Source: JBFLYO01 sp040756745
Lineage (GTDB): Bacteria; Bacteroidota; Ignavibacteria; UBA10030; UBA6906
Reading direction: 5' to 3'
Length of the DNA stretch: 64,000 bases
Assembly: GCA_040756745.1 (NCBI GenBank)
Contig: JBFLYO010000005.1
Span: 1 to 64,000 of the forward strand
Under the pieces are notes generated by a model, which did not search any database, was not told the origin of the DNA, and saw only the letters and a list, made by a program, of their open reading frames with translations. Positions 34,034-42,741 of this stretch are shown piece after piece. Position 1 is the stretch's first letter; each line of letters begins with the position of its first letter. A program made the translations under genes and the position numbers.

Positions 34034-35308
34034 ATGGCAACCAACGGGAAAAAATCGCGGAAGAAGCTGATCATCTTCTCACTCATCGGCCTTGTGGTCA
34101 TCGTCCTCGGGCTGGTGGTCTTTCTGGGCAGTAAGAAGGAGCCGATCCTTCCCGTCCAGGTTGAGAAGGTGAAGGCGAGAACGCTGACGCAGGTCGTAAC
34201 GGCGACCGGCAAAATCCAGCCGGAGGTCCAGGTGAAGATCTCCCCCGAGGTGAGCGGCGAAATCGTTGCCCTCCCCGTCAAGGAAGGGGACCGTGTGAAG
34301 AAGGGGGACCTTCTGTTGAAGATCAAGCCTGACGTCTATGTTGCGCAGCGCGACCAGTGGGCGGCAGGTCTGCTGCAGGCCCGTGCACGCCTCACGAAAG
34401 CGGAGGCGGAATATGAACGATTCAGCCGGCTCGCCGAGAAGGGGCTCGTGTCCAAATCGGATTTCGACCAGGCGAAGGCGGAGTTTGAATCGTCGAAGGC
34501 GGGGTACGCGCAGGCGGAGGCATCGTTGAACCAGGCCAATGAGAACCTGCGTAAGACCACGGTCTTCTCCCCCATGGACGGGACGGTCAGCCAGCTCAAC
34601 TCCGAGCTCGGTGAACGGGTCCTTGGCACCAACCAGTTCCAGGGGACTGAAGTGATGACCATCGCCGACCTCTCTCGCATGGAAGCCCGCGTGGACGTGA
34701 GCGAGAACGATGTCATTCTTGTGTCGATCGGAGACACAGCGCGCATCGCGATTGATGCCTTCCCGGACAAGAAGGTGAACGGGGTGGTGTATGAGATCGC
34801 AAACACGGCGCGATCCAAGGGACTGGGGACGCAGGAAGAGGTCACGAACTTCCAGGTCAAGATCCGGATCGTTGACAAGGGACTGCTCCTGCGACCGGGG
34901 ATGTCGATGACGGCCGACGTCGAGACCGAGACGAAGCACAATGTACTCTCGGTGCCGATCCAGTCGGTGACGACGAGGATGCCGAAGGTGGAAGTGAAGG
35001 AGGGCGAAACCGACGGCCAGCGCGGTGCGGTGCTTGCATCGGGGAGCGCCCCGAAAGGGAAGGGGGACAACAAGCCGAAGGAAATCGTATTCGTGGTCGA
35101 GAACGGCGTCGCCAAGGCGGTGCCGGTGAAGCGGGGGATCAGCAGCGACCAGTTTGTTGAGATCGTCGAAGGGGTGACCGACGGGGCGGCCGTCGTGTCC
35201 GGGAGCTACAAGGCGATCAACCGCGAGCTCGAGGATGGTGCGAAGGTCCGGATCGAGGAGCCGCGCAAACCTGGAGGCGGCGGGCAGGCGAAAAGCGAGG
35301 CATCCTGA
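34034..35308 (+). CDS. macA: MacA-like periplasmic adaptor (membrane fusion protein)
   Basis: 424 residues. A cytoplasmic lysine-rich start, one N-terminal membrane helix (about 15-35, LIIFSLIGLVVIVLGLVVFLG), barrel-sandwich lipoyl halves (SPEVSGEIVALPVKEGDRVKKGDLLLKI and later TTVFSPMDGTVSQLN), a helical hairpin between them and a beta-barrel domain. The C-terminal tail is Lys/Gly-rich. It bridges the TolC and MacB-type permeases. AAGGAG precedes ATG. It sits between tolC and the ATPase gene, 45 bases after tolC. Confidence 0.88.
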   Translation: MATNGKKSRKKLIIFSLIGLVVIVLGLVVFLGSKKEPILPVQVEKVKARTLTQVVTATGKIQPEVQVKISPEVSGEIVALPVKEGDRVKKGDLLLKIKPDVYVAQRDQWAAGLLQARARLTKAEAEYERFSRLAEKGLVSKSDFDQAKAEFESSKAGYAQAEASLNQANENLRKTTVFSPMDGTVSQLNSELGERVLGTNQFQGTEVMTIADLSRMEARVDVSENDVILVSIGDTARIAIDAFPDKKVNGVVYEIANTARSKGLGTQEEVTNFQVKIRIVDKGLLLRPGMSMTADVETETKHNVLSVPIQSVTTRMPKVEVKEGETDGQRGAVLASGSAPKGKGDNKPKEIVFVVENGVAKAVPVKRGISSDQFVEIVEGVTDGAAVVSGSYKAINRELEDGAKVRIEEPRKPGGGGQAKSEAS

Positions 35309-35337
35309 TCACATCTCATCGACAAAGGAACGTGGCC

Positions 35338-36057
35338 ATGAGTGTTATCGAACTGACCAATATCGTCAAGACATACGACATGGGGGGTGCTGAGGAAGTG
35401 ATGGCCCTCCGCGGGGTGACCCTTACGATCAGAAAAAACGAATACGTCGCGATCATGGGCCCGTCGGGATCAGGCAAGTCGACGCTGATGAACATCATCG
35501 GGTGCCTGGATACTCCTACGTCGGGGCAGTATCTCTTCAACGGCATCAACGTCAGCGACATGGACGACAACGCGCTGGCGAAGATCCGAAACAAGGAGAT
35601 CGGCTTCGTGTTCCAGACGTTCAACCTGCTTGCGCGGTCCGACTCCCTGCACAACGTGGAGCTTCCGCTGATCTACGCGGGGATCGCCTCCCACGAGCGT
35701 AAGCGCCGAGCGCAGGAAACGCTTGCGCACGTCCAGCTTGGCGACCGGGTCCACCATAAGCCCAACGAGCTCTCGGGTGGTCAACGACAGCGGGTGGCAA
35801 TTGCGCGTGCGCTCGTCACCCGTCCCTCGATCATCCTGGCGGACGAGCCAACGGGGAACCTGGATTCGAAGACCGGTGAGGAGATCATGATGCTGTTCGA
35901 AGACCTCCACGAAGCCGGCAACACGATCATCCTCGTCACGCACGAAGCCGACATCGCCGTGCATGCTCACCGGACCATCCGTTTGCGGGACGGGAAGGTC
36001 GAGAGCGACGAGCCGGTGACCAAGCGGAAGAAACTGGAGCGCGCGCAGGCATCCTAA
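35338..36057 (+). CDS. MacB/LolD-type ABC transporter ATPase
   Basis: 239 residues from ATG 35338, which has AAAGGA at better spacing than the GTG 6 bases upstream. Walker A GPSGSGKST at 41-49, signature LSGGQRQRVAIARAL near 142, Walker B IILADEPTGNLD near 162 and the H-loop VTHEADIA. This subgroup couples to MacB/LolC/FtsX-type permeases and to periplasmic adaptors; it is the only ATPase in the cluster and must serve up to three permeases. Confidence 0.9.
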   Translation: MSVIELTNIVKTYDMGGAEEVMALRGVTLTIRKNEYVAIMGPSGSGKSTLMNIIGCLDTPTSGQYLFNGINVSDMDDNALAKIRNKEIGFVFQTFNLLARSDSLHNVELPLIYAGIASHERKRRAQETLAHVQLGDRVHHKPNELSGGQRQRVAIARALVTRPSIILADEPTGNLDSKTGEEIMMLFEDLHEAGNTIILVTHEADIAVHAHRTIRLRDGKVESDEPVTKRKKLERAQAS

Positions 36058-36070
36058 CGAAGGGGGCGCC

Positions 36071-37294
36071 ATGTATTTCCTCACGGAGTTGAAGGAAGGG
36101 CTCGCAATCTCGTTCCGCGCGATCCGGGCGAACAAGATGCGGTCAGTGTTGACGACGCTCGGGATCATCATCGGCATCGTCTCGGTCACGCTCATGGCGA
36201 CGGCGATCGAGGGGGTAAACCGGGCGTTCGAGCGGAGCGCAGCGGCCTTCGGGACCGACGTGTTATATGTGCAGAAATTCCCCTGGGTATCGAACGAGGA
36301 CTGGGCCACGATCCGCAACCGGCGTAATCTCGAGGTCAAATACGCGGCACGGATTGAGCGGCAGGCAATGTTGAGTGGAGCGGTCGCGCCGGTCGTCGGC
36401 ACGCGGCGCAGGATCACGTACGGCGACAACAGCATGGATGGTGCGCTGATCAGCGGCACAACCTACCAGTACCTGGAGACGGCGGGGGTGATGCTGGCCG
36501 ACGGCAGGTTTTTCACGGCGGAGGAGTCAGCCGGCGGACGCCCCGTCGCGGCCATTGGAGCCGTGGTGGCTGAAAACCTCTTCCCGCGGGAAGATCCGAT
36601 CGGGAAAACGATCCGCGTGGCGGGCTACCCCTATGCCGTGATCGGCGTGTTCGAGAAGCAGGGGGGGATGTTCGGCGCGTTCACCGCCGACAACCGCGTA
36701 TTCGTTCCCCTGTTCTCGTTCCAGACGCACTACGGCGGACGGAGGGACGTGACGATCCAGGTGAAGGTGGCTGACCTGAAACAGATGGAGGACGCGAAGA
36801 TCGAGCTTGAAGGGATCATGCGTTCCATCAGGAACATCCCCCCCGGCAAGCCGAACGATTTCAACATCAACCAGCAGGAGATCCTGACCCAGACTTTCGC
36901 GCCGATCAGCCTGGTGATCGCCTCCATCGGCCTCTTTATCACCGGGCTCTCGTTGTTCGTCGGGGGAATCGGCATCATGAATATCATGTTTGTGTCGGTG
37001 ACCGAGCGAACGCGCGAGATCGGGATCCGGAAGGCGATCGGAGCGAAGCGAAGGACGATCCTGTTGCAGTTCCTGAGCGAGGCGGCCGCGCTCTGCTTGA
37101 TCGGCGGGCTCATCGGACTGGCCGTCGCATTCCCGCTCAGTCTGATCGTGGATCAGTTTCTTCCTACGGCAATGCCGCTGTCGGTCGTGTTCATCTCCAT
37201 CGGTATCTCGCTGGCGGTCGGTGTCGTGTCAGGGTTCCTTCCGGCGTACCGCGCCGCGCGAATGGATCCCGTGGAGGCCCTCCGCTATGAGTAA
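36071..37294 (+). CDS. MacB-type ABC permease 1
   Basis: 407 residues in the MacB/FtsX architecture: an N-terminal helix (MRSVLTTLGIIIGIVSV), a large periplasmic MacB_PCD domain, then three membrane helices in the C-terminal FtsX domain with VSVTERTREIGIRKAIGA. The final LRYE is conserved with the next permeases. Its stop overlaps the next start by 8 bases. Least similar of the three permeases. Confidence 0.88.
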   Translation: MYFLTELKEGLAISFRAIRANKMRSVLTTLGIIIGIVSVTLMATAIEGVNRAFERSAAAFGTDVLYVQKFPWVSNEDWATIRNRRNLEVKYAARIERQAMLSGAVAPVVGTRRRITYGDNSMDGALISGTTYQYLETAGVMLADGRFFTAEESAGGRPVAAIGAVVAENLFPREDPIGKTIRVAGYPYAVIGVFEKQGGMFGAFTADNRVFVPLFSFQTHYGGRRDVTIQVKVADLKQMEDAKIELEGIMRSIRNIPPGKPNDFNINQQEILTQTFAPISLVIASIGLFITGLSLFVGGIGIMNIMFVSVTERTREIGIRKAIGAKRRTILLQFLSEAAALCLIGGLIGLAVAFPLSLIVDQFLPTAMPLSVVFISIGISLAVGVVSGFLPAYRAARMDPVEALRYE

Positions 37295-38540
37295 CATCAT
37301 TCTGAGGTGGGACAATCTGAAGGAGAGCTTCCTGATGGCCATTGCCGCCATCCGGACCAGCAAACTGCGCTCGGTGCTGACGCTGCTCGGGGTGGCAGTG
37401 GGCGTCTTCTCGATCATTTCGGTCATGACCGCGGTCGGCGTCCTCCGCAACAGCATCGAGGAAGGAATCATGCAGCTGGGGGCGAACACGTTCCAGCTCC
37501 AGAAGTTCCCCCCCAGCTTCGGCGGCGACAACCGGGGGAGGTTCAGGAACCGGAAGAATATCACGTATGAGCAGGCCCTGCAGGTGCGCGACAAGGCGAC
37601 GCTGGCGGAAGCGGTAGGCATCGAAGCATGGCGCTTCGGCCGGATCATCCAGTGGGGGGGAGAGAAGACCAATCCCAACGTCTTCGTGGCGGGGGAAAAC
37701 ACGGACGGCATCGTTACCAACGACTGGGTCGTTGCACAGGGGAGGACGCTGTCGCAGACAGACCTCGAACTCAGCAGGCCGGTGGTGATCCTGGGACGCC
37801 CGGTCGTGGACAAGCTCTTTCCGCCGTACATCAATCCGCTCGGGGAAAGCGTCCGGTTTGACGGTGCGATATACCAGATCATCGGCACGCTGGAATCGAA
37901 GGGGGGCGCGCTCGGAGGAAACCAGGACAACCTGGTCATCATGCCGATCACGACGTTCTTCGAGAAGTACGGCAAGGATGACAACGACATCCACATCATG
38001 GTGAAAGCCCTGAACCGGGAAGTGATGGAGGACGCAATTGAACAGTCGCGGATGATCCTCCGCGCCGCCCGGCACGTGGCACCGGGGGCCGAAGACGATT
38101 TCGGCTATTTTTCCAACGACTCACTGGTCAATCAGTTCAACGAACTCACCCTCTACCTGCGCCTGGGCGTGCTCCTGGTCAGCTCGATCGCACTCCTTGC
38201 CGCCGGCGTTGGCATCATGAACATCATGCTCGTGTCGGTCACCGAACGCACCCGCGAGATCGGCATCCGGAAGTCGATCGGCGCGCAGCGACGCGACATT
38301 CTGACACAGTTCATGATCGAAGCGGTGATCCTCTGCTGGATCGGAGGCATGGTGGGCATCGTCCTCGGCGTCCTGGGGGGGAACATCGTCGGCGTGCTGC
38401 TCGAGGTCCCCGCTATCATCCCGTGGGAGTGGGTGGGCATTGGTCTGCTGACCTGCTCCGTCGTCGGATTTGTGTTCGGTGTCTACCCCGCCTGGAAAGC
38501 CGCCAACCTCGATCCCATCGAGGCACTCCGGTACGAATAA
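37287..38540 (+). CDS. MacB-type ABC permease 2
   Basis: 417 residues from ATG 37287, inside the end of permease 1. Same MacB layout: SKLRSVLTLLGVAVGVFSI helix, periplasmic domain with NRKNITYEQALQV, and C-terminal helices around GVGIMNIMLVSVTERTREIGIRKSIGAQRRD. The shared motifs with the third permease extend through the whole chain, so they are recent paralogues. A hairpin (GCCCGCC/GGCGGGC, 38552-38581) lies after the gene. Confidence 0.88.
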   Translation: MSNIILRWDNLKESFLMAIAAIRTSKLRSVLTLLGVAVGVFSIISVMTAVGVLRNSIEEGIMQLGANTFQLQKFPPSFGGDNRGRFRNRKNITYEQALQVRDKATLAEAVGIEAWRFGRIIQWGGEKTNPNVFVAGENTDGIVTNDWVVAQGRTLSQTDLELSRPVVILGRPVVDKLFPPYINPLGESVRFDGAIYQIIGTLESKGGALGGNQDNLVIMPITTFFEKYGKDDNDIHIMVKALNREVMEDAIEQSRMILRAARHVAPGAEDDFGYFSNDSLVNQFNELTLYLRLGVLLVSSIALLAAGVGIMNIMLVSVTERTREIGIRKSIGAQRRDILTQFMIEAVILCWIGGMVGIVLGVLGGNIVGVLLEVPAIIPWEWVGIGLLTCSVVGFVFGVYPAWKAANLDPIEALRYE

Positions 38541-38604
38541 CTCGCGTGCCAGCCCGCCTCGCACGGCACAGCGGGGCGGGCACAGTCCCTCAGTACTTAC
38601 CGCA

Positions 38605-38633
38605 TTGTAATTCCGTTCGCAATCCCGTATCTT
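38605..38633 (+). promoter_or_regulatory. Internal promoter before the third permease
   Basis: TTGTAA, 17-base spacer, TATCTT, 37 bases before ATG 38670. Suggests independent expression of the third permease and the Sel1-repeat protein. Confidence 0.6.
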
Positions 38634-38669
38634 TTGAGTGGCATTCCTTTCAGATCCGGATTTCCGTCC

Positions 38670-39929
38670 ATGATTCGCGAGATTCTGAGCAGACTCAACG
38701 TCAAAGAGAGCCTCATGATGGCGTTTGCGGCGATCCGCGCCAGCAAGCTCCGCTCCGTCCTGACCATCCTGGGGATTGTCGTCGGGGTCTTCTCCATCAT
38801 TTCCGTGATGACAGCCATCGGCGTTCTGCGCAACAGCATTGAGGAGGGACTCACACAGCTCGGGGCGAATACGTTCCAGGTGCAGAAGTTCGCCATGGAC
38901 TTCAACACGACGCCTGAACAGCGCCGGAAAATGCACAACAGGAAGAATATCACGTACGAGCAGGCCCTGCAGGTCCATGAGAAAGCGACCCTGGCGGCGA
39001 GCGTCGGCATCGAAGGTGTTGATGGCGGGAAGATCGTCTATTGGAGGGGGAAGAGGACCAATCCCAATATTGCGGTGTTCGGTGAGAACATCGAGGGGCT
39101 GGAGACCAACGACTGGACGGTGGCCACCGGCCGCGGCTTGACGGCTCAGGATATCAATCAGGGCCGACATGTGGCAATCATGGGGAGGGCCGTGGTGGAC
39201 ATGCTCTTCCCGCCGCATGTGGACCCCATCGGCGAGCAGATCCGGGCCGACGGTGCGATCTACCAGGTGATCGGCGTCTTCGAGAAGAAGGGGAGCGCGC
39301 TTGGCGGCAACAACGATAATTTCATCGTCGTGCCGATCACCACCTACTTCGACCGCTACGGCAGGGCGACACGGAGCCTACATATCATGGTCAAGGCTCG
39401 CAGCGCGGCGGTCATGGAGGACGCCATCGAACAGGTGCGAGGAATATTGCGCGCGGCGCGGAATGTGCCCCCGGGCCAAGAGGACGACTTCAGCTATTTC
39501 TCAAATGATTCACTGGTGAAGCAATTCAACGAGTTCACGTTCTACCTCCGCCTCGGTGTCTTGCTGGTGAGTTCGATCTCGCTCCTTGCGGCCGGCGTTG
39601 GTATCATGAATATCATGCTCGTGTCCGTCACCGAACGGACGCGCGAGATCGGCATCCGTAAATCGGTTGGAGCCCAGAAGCGGGACATCCTCTCGCAATT
39701 CATCATTGAGGCAGTCATCCTGTGCGAGATCGGCGGGATCATCGGGGTGCTGGCCGGCGTGGCGGGGGGAAATGTTGTCGGGCTCCTCGTCGATGCCCCG
39801 GCCATCATACCGTGGGACTGGACAATGATCGGTCTTGCTGTTTGTTCGTTCGTGGGTTTACTCTTCGGCGTCTATCCGGCCTGGAAGGCCGCAAACCTCG
39901 ACCCTATCGAAGCGCTCCGGTACGAGTGA
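38670..39929 (+). CDS. MacB-type ABC permease 3, paralogue of permease 2
   Basis: 419 residues from ATG 38670. Nearly collinear with permease 2: both have ITYEQALQVxxKATLA, the AARNVPPGQEDDFSYFSNDSLV-type region and VSVTERTREIGIRKS(V/I)GAQKRD. The N-terminal helix (SKLRSVLTILGIVVGVFSI) and three C-terminal helices are intact. With no ATPase of its own, it presumably uses the one encoded at 35338, or heterodimerises with permease 2. Its stop TGA shares a base with the next ATG. Confidence 0.88.
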   Translation: MIREILSRLNVKESLMMAFAAIRASKLRSVLTILGIVVGVFSIISVMTAIGVLRNSIEEGLTQLGANTFQVQKFAMDFNTTPEQRRKMHNRKNITYEQALQVHEKATLAASVGIEGVDGGKIVYWRGKRTNPNIAVFGENIEGLETNDWTVATGRGLTAQDINQGRHVAIMGRAVVDMLFPPHVDPIGEQIRADGAIYQVIGVFEKKGSALGGNNDNFIVVPITTYFDRYGRATRSLHIMVKARSAAVMEDAIEQVRGILRAARNVPPGQEDDFSYFSNDSLVKQFNEFTFYLRLGVLLVSSISLLAAGVGIMNIMLVSVTERTREIGIRKSVGAQKRDILSQFIIEAVILCEIGGIIGVLAGVAGGNVVGLLVDAPAIIPWDWTMIGLAVCSFVGLLFGVYPAWKAANLDPIEALRYE

Positions 39930-41473
39930 TGATGAGGTGCCTCCGCGTGCTGCCGGCACGTCTCGCCATGCTGGCTCTTGCCGCAGTGTGCCAGAGCCTC
40001 ACTGCCCAGGGACAAGCCAAAACGGACAGCCCGGTATTCAAGAAGTATCGCCCTCCTCCTGAACCCCCTCTCATTGAGCCGTCAGATGCCCTCTCCCAGA
40101 TCTGGCAGACATTTCTCGTGACCCGCCGTGCGAATGCAGGCGATGTCGTAGCGCAGCACGAACTGGGGATACGATACCTCCTCGGCAAAGGGGCTGCCCC
40201 CGACACGGTCAAGGCGGCGGAATGGATCAAAAGAGCAGCCCTGCAGAACTACCTCCCTGCGCGATTCAATTTCGGAATCCTCTGCTATCACGGCTGGGGC
40301 ACCCCCTGGAACCCTTTCGATGCCTTCCGGAATTTCAGGTTCGCGGCCGAGCGGGGGATGCCCGAAGCGGAATTCGCAATGGCGCAGTTCATGTCTGAGG
40401 ACCTGATCGTGGCGCGGAACGATTCTGCAGCGTATGCGTGGGCGAAGATGGCCGCCGACTCGGGGTACGCCCCCGCGAAAGAGGCGATCAAGCAGATCGA
40501 GCGGCAGGGGCTCGGTGGCGGCACCGCAGACAGTGCGCGGGGCACAGGTGCACCTCCTGCAGGATTGGTCTTCCTCGATTTTCCGGTGGACACGGCGACC
40601 GCATCCGGCGATAGCCTGCTTCTTCGCGACGCGATCCGGAGCGCCGGGCCTGCCCTCCAAAAAGCCCTCGGAATGCAGAAGATCCTTGAAAGCGATGCAC
40701 AGACAGACTCCGCGACGATTGCTGGTCTTCAGGACGCCGCGGACGCGGGAAGCCCCGAAGCGCTCACGATTCTTGGGCGTGCCTACGCAACAGGACGCGG
40801 GGTGGCGAAACATGTGGTGCGCGCATGTGCCTACTATGTGCGGGCGGTGAGGCTGGATGCAGCCCGGGCGCCCGAGCTCCTCCAAGGACTGCTGCAGGAC
40901 AATGAAACTCTCGCAGAGGTCAAGTCGGCATCCGCGCGCGGTGATCCTGAAGCCTCGTTCGCCTGGGCCGGGTGTGCGGCACTCGGCTTCGACCTCCTGC
41001 TCCTTCAGGGGAACTCATACATCGCCGGCGACCAGGCCCTTGCGCTGTTCCGGACGTCAGGTGAGAAAAGGTATCTCCCCGCGATGGTCGAAATGGGGCT
41101 GTGTTATTACGCCGGACGATGGGTACCCGCGGACCGGGAGAAAGCGCTCGAGATCTGGCGTGATGCGGCAGCGCGTGGGAGCATTGACGCCAGGATCAGG
41201 GTCCTGCTCACGTTGCTGCGGGAAAGGAAGGATGCGACGGACTTCGGTGAGATTGCCGCGCTGATGGCTGCGTCGGATAGCGGATCCGTGCTGGCGCAGG
41301 TTGGGCTCGGGTTTTGCTTTGAGACCGGCACGGGAGTCCCGGTGTCGAAAGGGGTGGCCGCACGCTTCTACCGCGCCGCCTGGATCCGCGGGAGCCAGGA
41401 TGCCTACCGCGCCCTCCGGCGGATGCACGACGCGATCAGGCCGGCGGAGGCGGAGTTCAGGCTGGAACAGTAA
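39929..41473 (+). CDS. Exported Sel1-like repeat protein
   Basis: 514 residues from ATG 39929 (or the neighbouring ATG 39932), chosen for the signal peptide MMRCLRVLPARLAMLALAAVCQSLTAQ. The body is a chain of Sel1-like/TPR repeats, for example ARRANAGDVVAQHELGIRYLLGKG, GMPEAEFAMAQFM, and in the second half GRAYATGRGVAKHV and GLGFCFETGTGVPVSKG. Such repeats scaffold protein interactions. It is translationally close-coupled to permease 3, so may assist the exporter or respond to it. Confidence 0.75.
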   Translation: MMRCLRVLPARLAMLALAAVCQSLTAQGQAKTDSPVFKKYRPPPEPPLIEPSDALSQIWQTFLVTRRANAGDVVAQHELGIRYLLGKGAAPDTVKAAEWIKRAALQNYLPARFNFGILCYHGWGTPWNPFDAFRNFRFAAERGMPEAEFAMAQFMSEDLIVARNDSAAYAWAKMAADSGYAPAKEAIKQIERQGLGGGTADSARGTGAPPAGLVFLDFPVDTATASGDSLLLRDAIRSAGPALQKALGMQKILESDAQTDSATIAGLQDAADAGSPEALTILGRAYATGRGVAKHVVRACAYYVRAVRLDAARAPELLQGLLQDNETLAEVKSASARGDPEASFAWAGCAALGFDLLLLQGNSYIAGDQALALFRTSGEKRYLPAMVEMGLCYYAGRWVPADREKALEIWRDAAARGSIDARIRVLLTLLRERKDATDFGEIAALMAASDSGSVLAQVGLGFCFETGTGVPVSKGVAARFYRAAWIRGSQDAYRALRRMHDAIRPAEAEFRLEQ

Positions 41474-41494
41474 ACGAGGACGAGGGATGAACCA

Positions 41495-41541
41495 GGTTAA
41501 GGTTAAGGGATCTGCTCCACCCCTTACCCTTAACCTTGACC
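41495..41541. repeat. Inverted repeat with TTAAGG-type arms between convergent genes
   Basis: GGTTAAGGTTAAGGG at 41495-41509 pairs with CCCTTAACCTTGACC at 41527-41541 (14 of 15). The 17-base loop includes CTGCTCCACCCCTTACC, the same unit that is tandemly repeated at 50911-50961. Probably a bidirectional terminator; shared sequence with the later site marks it as a small repeat family. Confidence 0.7.
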
Positions 41542-41552
41542 TCAACCTGCTC

Positions 41553-42713
41553 CTAGTAGAGAAACATCGGCTTATTCAGTATGTGCGCAACCTTCGGCCG
41601 GTAGTTTTCACTGTCGTACAGTTCCTCCACATCGACGACCTTCTTTCCCTGTGAGATCGTGTCGATGGGCACCACCGTATACTTTCCCTCCCTCAGAGCG
41701 ACCATCTTTCCGAACTCTCCCCGAAGCGTGAGGTCGGTAGCAAGACTCGCATAGCTGATCGCCACCATCCGATCGAGCGCGTCGGGCTCGCCGCTGCGCA
41801 TCAGGTAGGCCACTTGCTGGTAGATGATGTGCGATCCCGTGATCTTCTGGATCGCATCGCCCGTGATGGCCCCGATGCCACCCAGCTTCTTGTGACCATA
41901 CGCGTCGGCTTGCCCGTATTCTACGATCTTCCCCCCCATCATCTGTGCGCCCTCCGAGATCGTCATGATGGCGTAGTTGCTCGGATTGTTTCGCTTGTCT
42001 TCGAGCAGGAAATTCGCCAGCCGCTCCGGATCGAAATGCACCTCGGAAATGATCGCACGGTCGACGCCGGCCAGGTAGGCTGATATGAGCGAGGTCTCGC
42101 CCGAGTTTCTGCCGAACAGCTCCACGATGGCGATGCGCTCGTGCGAGCCGGTGGGGGTGCGCAGATTGGTGATGAAGTCCACGCTCCGCGTCACGGCCGT
42201 CGAGAAGCCGATACAATAGTCGGTGCCGAAGACGTCGTTATCCATCGTCTTCGGGATGGCGATCACGGGGAAACCCTCCTGGTGCAGGCGGACGGAGTAG
42301 CTCAGCGTATCGTCCCCGCCGATTGTGATCAGCGAGTCGATCTTCAGGTGAGCGAGGACGCGAAGGATGTGGGGCGTAAAGTCGAGTTTCCCCTCTCCCT
42401 TGGCAGGGCGTTTCGGGTCATGGAGGAAGCCGGGGGCATCCGTGGATCTCACCTTTGCGGGGTTGGTGCGCGAGGTGTGGAGGAATGTCCCTCCGGAGCG
42501 GTCGATAGTACGCGTGTTCCCCTTGGTCAGGGGGACGATCCACTGGGAAGATCCGTCCGGGTCCGCCGGGTTGTAATTGAGCACCCCACCCCAGCCGCGG
42601 CGGATGCCGATCACCTCGTTGCCGGCATCGGTAGCACGGAACACTACCGCCTTGATACATGGATTAAGCCCGGGGACGTCGCCGCCGCCGGTGAGTATGC
42701 CGATGCGCTTCAT
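41553..42713 (-). CDS. pfkA: 6-phosphofructokinase with PPi-type signature
   Basis: 386 residues. N-terminal MKRIGILTGGGDVPGLN phosphate loop, GGDD at 132-135 and PKTMDND at 154-160. In this family ATP enzymes usually have GGDG and PGTIDND, while GGDD together with PKT-DND marks pyrophosphate-dependent forms; both residues here agree. The sugar-phosphate site includes the TDYCIGFSTAVTRSVD and HERIAIVELFGRNSG segments. Acts on fructose-6-phosphate in glycolysis, possibly reversibly. First gene on this minus-strand stretch after the inverted repeat. Confidence 0.88.
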   Translation of the reverse strand: MKRIGILTGGGDVPGLNPCIKAVVFRATDAGNEVIGIRRGWGGVLNYNPADPDGSSQWIVPLTKGNTRTIDRSGGTFLHTSRTNPAKVRSTDAPGFLHDPKRPAKGEGKLDFTPHILRVLAHLKIDSLITIGGDDTLSYSVRLHQEGFPVIAIPKTMDNDVFGTDYCIGFSTAVTRSVDFITNLRTPTGSHERIAIVELFGRNSGETSLISAYLAGVDRAIISEVHFDPERLANFLLEDKRNNPSNYAIMTISEGAQMMGGKIVEYGQADAYGHKKLGGIGAITGDAIQKITGSHIIYQQVAYLMRSGEPDALDRMVAISYASLATDLTLRGEFGKMVALREGKYTVVPIDTISQGKKVVDVEELYDSENYRPKVAHILNKPMFLY

Positions 42714-42741
42714 GGTCGCGTCAGTTGTGAATGAATTCGTC

